Below, one piece after another: positions 6,130 through 9,874 of a stretch of 9,874 nt of DNA. The position numbers and the translations under genes are program-made. The notes below the pieces were generated by a model. The model saw only the letters and a list, made by a program, of their open reading frames with translations. It ran no database searches and had not been told where the DNA came from. This stretch comes from Prevotellaceae bacterium UBA2757 (GTDB taxonomy: Bacteria; Bacteroidota; Bacteroidia; Bacteroidales; Bacteroidaceae): the NCBI GenBank assembly GCA_002353215.1, contig DEJD01000090.1, positions 12,299 through 22,172 of the forward strand, given 5' to 3'. Position 1 is the stretch's first letter, and each line of letters begins with the position of its first letter.

Positions 6130-8433
6130 ATGAAAAAGTATTTTAAATCATCTTTGCTTGTTGCTGTACTTACTACAGCAAATATTTGTTACGCACAGAC
6201 AGGAGCCAGTGAAGACAATCCAATTGACCGAACAAGCTTTATCGTTAATCCATCATTTGAAAACGGAACTTCAGGTTGGACAGTTACAAATCTTGTTAGC
6301 CAAAGTAACAATTCTTTCACAAAGAAAGAAGGTACTTTCTATCTTGAGAAATGGGTTTCCTCAGGAAGTGCAGGTAGCACAAGTGTTAAACAGACCATCG
6401 ACAAACTTCCTGTAGGGCTGTACAAACTGACTGTTGGTGCTCAGAACATAACTCAGAGTACTCCATCTCAAGAAAATACCGGAGTTAATATTTTTGCAAA
6501 CGACGAGCAGACCGCTGTTTATACAGCGAACGACTATTCAGTACAGTTCAAGTATTTAGGCGGGCAGGTAGAAATAGGATTCAAATCTCAGAATGCAGGA
6601 GGAAACTGGATTGCAGTAGATAATTTCAGACTCTATCAAATTGGTGATGTTGACAAAAGCGAAGTCGTACCGACACTCCAAGCAAAAATAACAGAAGTAG
6701 AGGCTTTTTATGATGCTGAAAAAGAAGGCAGTTCTGAATTTTTAGCAGAAATAAACAAGGCAAAAGGCATGATAGAAGATATTGCTTCAAGTGCCGATGA
6801 CCTCGCACAGGAAATCTCGGCATTAGACCTCGCTTTATTTGCTTTCCGTATTGCAAACCCAGAGCAAGGTACAGGAACAGCTCCAAAAGTAAGTTCAACC
6901 AACCATTACGTCCCTACCGGTAGTACCGAGGCACTTATCAGAGCTTCTATGACAGGTTCAAACATTCTGGAACGAGGTGTCTGTTGGAGTACAGAACACA
7001 ATCCAACTGTACTTGACGAACGTACTACAGAGTATCACCAACTGAACGGATATATTTTCCATATTCGCAATTTAAAACCTGCAACAGTGTATTATGTGCG
7101 ACCATATATAATGAACAAAACATATATGGTTGCCTATGGTGACGAGATTAAAGTCGTAACTCACCCTAAAGGTACTTGTGTAGGAACATGGGACAATGGT
7201 GCTCCAACAGAAGACGCAAACATTCGTTGCAGAACAGCCATTAACCAGACTATTGAGTATTTCAATCAGTGGACAGGCATCCGTGGTTTTACTTTGTCAG
7301 GGCATTACGGAGCACAGACACCAACAGCAGACTGTTCATACGGAGGTTGGATGCGCATCGGACCTAACGCCGGGAATCAGGCAATTGGCACCGTAATCCA
7401 CGAAACTGGACATGGTGTGGGTGTCGGAACTCACTGGCGTTGGAATAATTGTACTGACACACGTGAAAGCGAAGGCAAATACGGCAAGTGGTTAGGCCGT
7501 GAAGCAAACGACATGCTGCATTTCCTTGAAAATAATTACGATGCCACTACTTGCTATATGAGAGGCGATGCTGTACACGGATGGGGAAACAATGCTACAT
7601 ATGACTGGTTTGTAAACGGAGCAGATAAAGACAAGCATTTGGAACTCCAATACCTTGGCGGCTGTTGTTTGCTTTATGCACTGTTTATTGACGGCCTTTG
7701 CCCAACAGATAATTACCCTAATGGTCTGTCTGGTTATACTTATAACTTTGACAGTGAAAAGAAATACTACCTGATGTGTAAAAATGCAGACTATGGACTT
7801 GGCAGCGGACTTCTCTACGCTCGCACTACATCTGCAACTGGATGGAACGAATTCCTAACAAAAGAGGAAATCGGAGACGAAGCAGCATGGTATATAGAGT
7901 ATAATGCTACAGCAGGATACTACGTGTTTAAAAATGCCGGTAATGGCAAATATCTCACACATGCTTCCGGTAGCACGTCTATAGGTCTGAAGAACATAAC
8001 TGGAAGCAAGAAACCATCAGATACAGAGTTTTTCCAATTGATGCCAGACCGCACTGATGTAACACTGAAGGCAGGCAGCAAGCAAATCAAAACTCATGGA
8101 TACTGGTTCACATGGTATGACAATGGAAACAAATCCCTTGAAGCGGGCAAAATGGGAGCTCTATTTGGCAGTATCAAACAAGGAACATTTGATTTCAGCA
8201 ACAAAGCCACTGCACAGCAATGGATTATTATAAGCGAAGATGAACTTGAGAAATACAAGGAAATCGCTATAGCTACAGGAATAGAAACAATAGGAGAAGA
8301 ACCAACTGGGACTTCAGAGGATTCACAAATTATTGAAATTTATAATTCAGCAGGTGTAAAGATAAATTCATTGAGCAAAGGCATTAACATTGTCAAATAC
8401 TCCAACGGAGAAATAAAGAAAATCTTCAAGTAA
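6130..8433 (+). CDS. Secreted multidomain zinc-metallopeptidase-like protein with C-terminal sorting-type tail
   Basis: Predicted extracellular protein of 767 residues. In order: signal peptide (1-22, cleavage after CYA); a beta-sandwich like carbohydrate-binding modules (about 34-170, opening with IVNPSFENGTSGW and closing with WIAVDNFRLYQIG); an acidic helical linker (about 178-242); an FN3-like domain (about 250-344, with ERGVCWSTEHNPT and LKPATVYYVRPY, wording common in Bacteroidetes surface proteins); and a peptidase-like domain (about 348-530). That last domain carries IHETGHGVGVGTHW (423-436), so H424 and H428 are likely zinc ligands and E425 the catalytic base. A ricin-like or other beta-trefoil-type region follows (about 540-703; YYVFKNAGNGKYLTH). 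The end (735-767, IYNSAGVKINSLSKGIN...) resembles the terminal sorting tails of Prevotella/Bacteroides exported proteins. The third zinc ligand is uncertain because spacing does not match the metzincin HExxHxxGxxH. It lies 35 bases before the GH28 gene. Protease activity and substrate are inferred, not demonstrated. Confidence 0.82.
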   Translation: MKKYFKSSLLVAVLTTANICYAQTGASEDNPIDRTSFIVNPSFENGTSGWTVTNLVSQSNNSFTKKEGTFYLEKWVSSGSAGSTSVKQTIDKLPVGLYKLTVGAQNITQSTPSQENTGVNIFANDEQTAVYTANDYSVQFKYLGGQVEIGFKSQNAGGNWIAVDNFRLYQIGDVDKSEVVPTLQAKITEVEAFYDAEKEGSSEFLAEINKAKGMIEDIASSADDLAQEISALDLALFAFRIANPEQGTGTAPKVSSTNHYVPTGSTEALIRASMTGSNILERGVCWSTEHNPTVLDERTTEYHQLNGYIFHIRNLKPATVYYVRPYIMNKTYMVAYGDEIKVVTHPKGTCVGTWDNGAPTEDANIRCRTAINQTIEYFNQWTGIRGFTLSGHYGAQTPTADCSYGGWMRIGPNAGNQAIGTVIHETGHGVGVGTHWRWNNCTDTRESEGKYGKWLGREANDMLHFLENNYDATTCYMRGDAVHGWGNNATYDWFVNGADKDKHLELQYLGGCCLLYALFIDGLCPTDNYPNGLSGYTYNFDSEKKYYLMCKNADYGLGSGLLYARTTSATGWNEFLTKEEIGDEAAWYIEYNATAGYYVFKNAGNGKYLTHASGSTSIGLKNITGSKKPSDTEFFQLMPDRTDVTLKAGSKQIKTHGYWFTWYDNGNKSLEAGKMGALFGSIKQGTFDFSNKATAQQWIIISEDELEKYKEIAIATGIETIGEEPTGTSEDSQIIEIYNSAGVKINSLSKGINIVKYSNGEIKKIFK

Positions 8434-8468
8434 ATCCACCTGACAACTCCTAAGATAATACATTAATT

Positions 8469-9821
8469 ATGAGAAAAATACTCTTACTCTTTTGCATTAT
8501 TTGTGCAAGTAGCACCTTCGGAAAGAAAGTAGTAAAAGATTTGTGGCCAGACGGAACAGAAATTGATTCATGGTTTAAACAGACAGATGCTGTAAATCTC
8601 AAGAATCTTGGTAAGAAATACCGCATCACAGACTATGGTGTAGTAAACGATGGAAGAATTCACACAAAGGAGTTACAGAGTCTTATCGACAAAATAGCTT
8701 CTGAAGGAGGTGGAGTTGTAGTAGTACCAGAAGGAGTTTACATGACTGGAGCTGTATTCTTCAAACAAGGCGTTCACCTTCATATTATGCAAGGGGGAGT
8801 GTTGATGGGAAGTAATGATTGCAGCGACTACCCTATCCTTACAACCCGTATTGAGGGAGAAACATGCAAATACTATTCTGCCATGATTAATGCAGACAAG
8901 ATAGACGGATTCACTATTTCAGGCAAAGGCGCTATAGATGGAAACGGATATACTTTCTGGAAGCACTTTTGGGAGCGCAGAGACTGGAATCGCAAATGCA
9001 CAAACAAAGATGAACAACGTCCTCGACTTGTGTATATTTCCAACTGTAAGAATGTGCAGATAGAAGGAGTCAATCTACAGAATTCTCCTTTCTGGACAAC
9101 ACATATCTATAATAGCGAAAATGTAAAACTACTTAATCTCCACATCTACTCTCCAGCCAAACCGGTCAAAGCCCCGTCAACTGACGCCATCGACCTTGAT
9201 GTTGTAAAAAACATCCTGGTAAAAGGATGTTATATGTCTGTAAATGACGATGCTGTTGCAATCAAAGGCGGCAAAGGCCCTTATGCCGATGCATTCCGCA
9301 CAAAATACGAAGGAGTGGACCTAAGCAAATTCCCTGAGATGGAAGGCGATGGAGAAAACAGAAATATCATCATCGAAGACTGCGAATATGGTTTCTGTCA
9401 TGGATGTCTGACATTAGGTTCTGAAAGTGTGTTCAACCACAACATCATCCTTCGACGGATCAAAGTGAGTGAAGCAAACAACCTGTTGTGGCTCAAGATG
9501 CGTCCAGACACTCCTCAGCGCTACGAATACATTACAGTTGAAGATATTGAGGGATATGGTAAGAACTTCATTCTCGTTGCCCCATGGACACAGTTCTACG
9601 ATCTTAAAGGTAGGGAGACTACCCCTATGTCGTACTCTGACCACATAACCATGCGAAACATTAAATTCGATTGCAATGTTTTCTTTAATGTCAATCAACA
9701 GGAATCTCAGTATCACCTGAGCAATTTCACCTTTGAAAACCTCGATATAAAGGCTAACAAGAAGGAATTGCATGAGGAATATGTAGAGAACTTCACAATA
9801 AAGAATATCAATGTAAAATGA
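8469..9821 (+). CDS. Secreted glycoside hydrolase family 28 (polygalacturonase-like)
   Basis: Predicted to hydrolyse alpha-galacturonosyl linkages in pectin (homogalacturonan or rhamnogalacturonan backbone), outside the cytosol. The 450-residue protein has a signal peptide (1-18, MRKILLLFCIICASSTFG) and then a pectin-lyase-like right-handed beta-helix. Catalytic GH28 landmarks are visible: STDAID (237-242) with D239 in place of NTD, NDDAVAIKGG (259-268) with the acid pair D260/D261, and FCHGCLTLGSE (309-319) with H311. The canonical RIK motif is absent; LWLKMRPD (340-347) stands at its expected place and K343/R345 may substitute. The opening DLWPDGTEIDSWF (24-36) and the NCKNVQIEGVNLQNSPFWT stretch (192-210) are familiar from Bacteroidetes GH28 enzymes. 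The beta-helix coils continue to the end, with no added module or sorting tail. The ATG at 8469 follows the metallopeptidase stop by 35 bases with no promoter between them. Endo or exo action cannot be decided from sequence. Confidence 0.93.
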   Translation: MRKILLLFCIICASSTFGKKVVKDLWPDGTEIDSWFKQTDAVNLKNLGKKYRITDYGVVNDGRIHTKELQSLIDKIASEGGGVVVVPEGVYMTGAVFFKQGVHLHIMQGGVLMGSNDCSDYPILTTRIEGETCKYYSAMINADKIDGFTISGKGAIDGNGYTFWKHFWERRDWNRKCTNKDEQRPRLVYISNCKNVQIEGVNLQNSPFWTTHIYNSENVKLLNLHIYSPAKPVKAPSTDAIDLDVVKNILVKGCYMSVNDDAVAIKGGKGPYADAFRTKYEGVDLSKFPEMEGDGENRNIIIEDCEYGFCHGCLTLGSESVFNHNIILRRIKVSEANNLLWLKMRPDTPQRYEYITVEDIEGYGKNFILVAPWTQFYDLKGRETTPMSYSDHITMRNIKFDCNVFFNVNQQESQYHLSNFTFENLDIKANKKELHEEYVENFTIKNINVK

Positions 9822-9840
9822 GTTTTACTCGATTTTTTTT
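9819..9840 (+). terminator. Weak intrinsic terminator overlapping the GH28 stop codon
   Basis: GAGT (9820-9823) and ACTC (9827-9830) form a 4-base-pair stem, extendable by a T-G pair, around a TTT loop. It is followed after two bases by eight T residues (9833-9840). The stem is short and overlaps the TGA stop, so termination may be partial, but the T tract and the start of a new promoter just after it fit the end of a transcription unit. Confidence 0.4.
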
Positions 9841-9862
9841 AACTTATACCGCAAAAAGTCAT

Positions 9863-9870
9863 TATATTTG
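9863..9870 (+). promoter_or_regulatory. Promoter -7 box of a gene beyond the right edge
   Basis: TATATTTG matches the Bacteroidetes -7 consensus TAnnTTTG. The position 20 bases upstream (9839-9842, TTAA) does not give a good TTTG box, so the promoter is either weaker or dependent on an activator. No coding start is visible in the remaining four bases. Together with the terminator candidate just upstream, it suggests the next plus-strand gene is transcribed independently. Confidence 0.45.
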
Positions 9871-9874
9871 CACA

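Noticed and set aside
9414..9773. 119-codon minus-strand open frame within the GH28 gene
   Set aside because: It is antisense to conserved GH28 sequence and has no promoter-like element or protein signature.
6130..9821. Complete polysaccharide utilisation locus
   Set aside because: No SusC- or SusD-like gene, hybrid two-component system or ECF sigma/anti-sigma pair is present in the window, so only an isolated degradation unit can be claimed.

Overview
The window reads as a chromosomal segment from a Bacteroidales bacterium, with a Prevotella or Bacteroides relative most likely. Several independent signs agree. Intergenic regions carry the Bacteroidetes promoter signature (TAnnTTTG, with a TTTG-like box 20 bases upstream) and start codons lack clear Shine-Dalgarno sequences. 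One gene is a DUF4421 protein, a family I know mainly from Bacteroidetes. A large secreted protein ends in the short tail common on exported Prevotella/Bacteroides proteins. Base composition looks moderately AT-rich. Species cannot be assigned by reading alone.

The left third (1-3891) is a tight minus-strand gene set, transcribed from right to left: a four-helix membrane protein of unknown function, a 23S rRNA uracil-5-methyltransferase of the RumA/RlmD type, an S4-domain pseudouridine synthase of the RluA/RluD superfamily, and the N-terminal half of elongation factor LepA/EF4, cut by the window edge. Gaps are 21, 8 and 8 bases, so one transcript is likely. Three of the four genes act on the ribosome.

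A 75-base divergent intergenic region (3892-3966) holds two face-to-face promoter candidates that share the same 36 bases. To the right, on the plus strand, lie a cytosolic Gfo/Idh/MocA-type oxidoreductase (3967-4959) and an exported DUF4421 protein (4997-6022).

A second plus-strand unit starts at a very good promoter (6062-6093). It encodes a 767-residue secreted multidomain protein with a zinc-metallopeptidase signature (6130-8433), then a secreted GH28 polygalacturonase-like enzyme 35 bases downstream (8469-9821). Together they look like a small extracellular unit acting on pectic or plant cell-wall material, with the protease perhaps attacking associated glycoproteins. No SusC/SusD pair or regulator is visible, so this is not a complete polysaccharide utilisation locus within the window. 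A weak terminator overlaps the GH28 stop, and another promoter -7 box sits at the right edge, implying a further gene beyond it.

No RNA genes, insertion sequences, CRISPR arrays or long repeats were seen. The most unusual item is the metallopeptidase: its HExxH helix continues with spacing that fits no standard metzincin, and its domain combination is uncommon.
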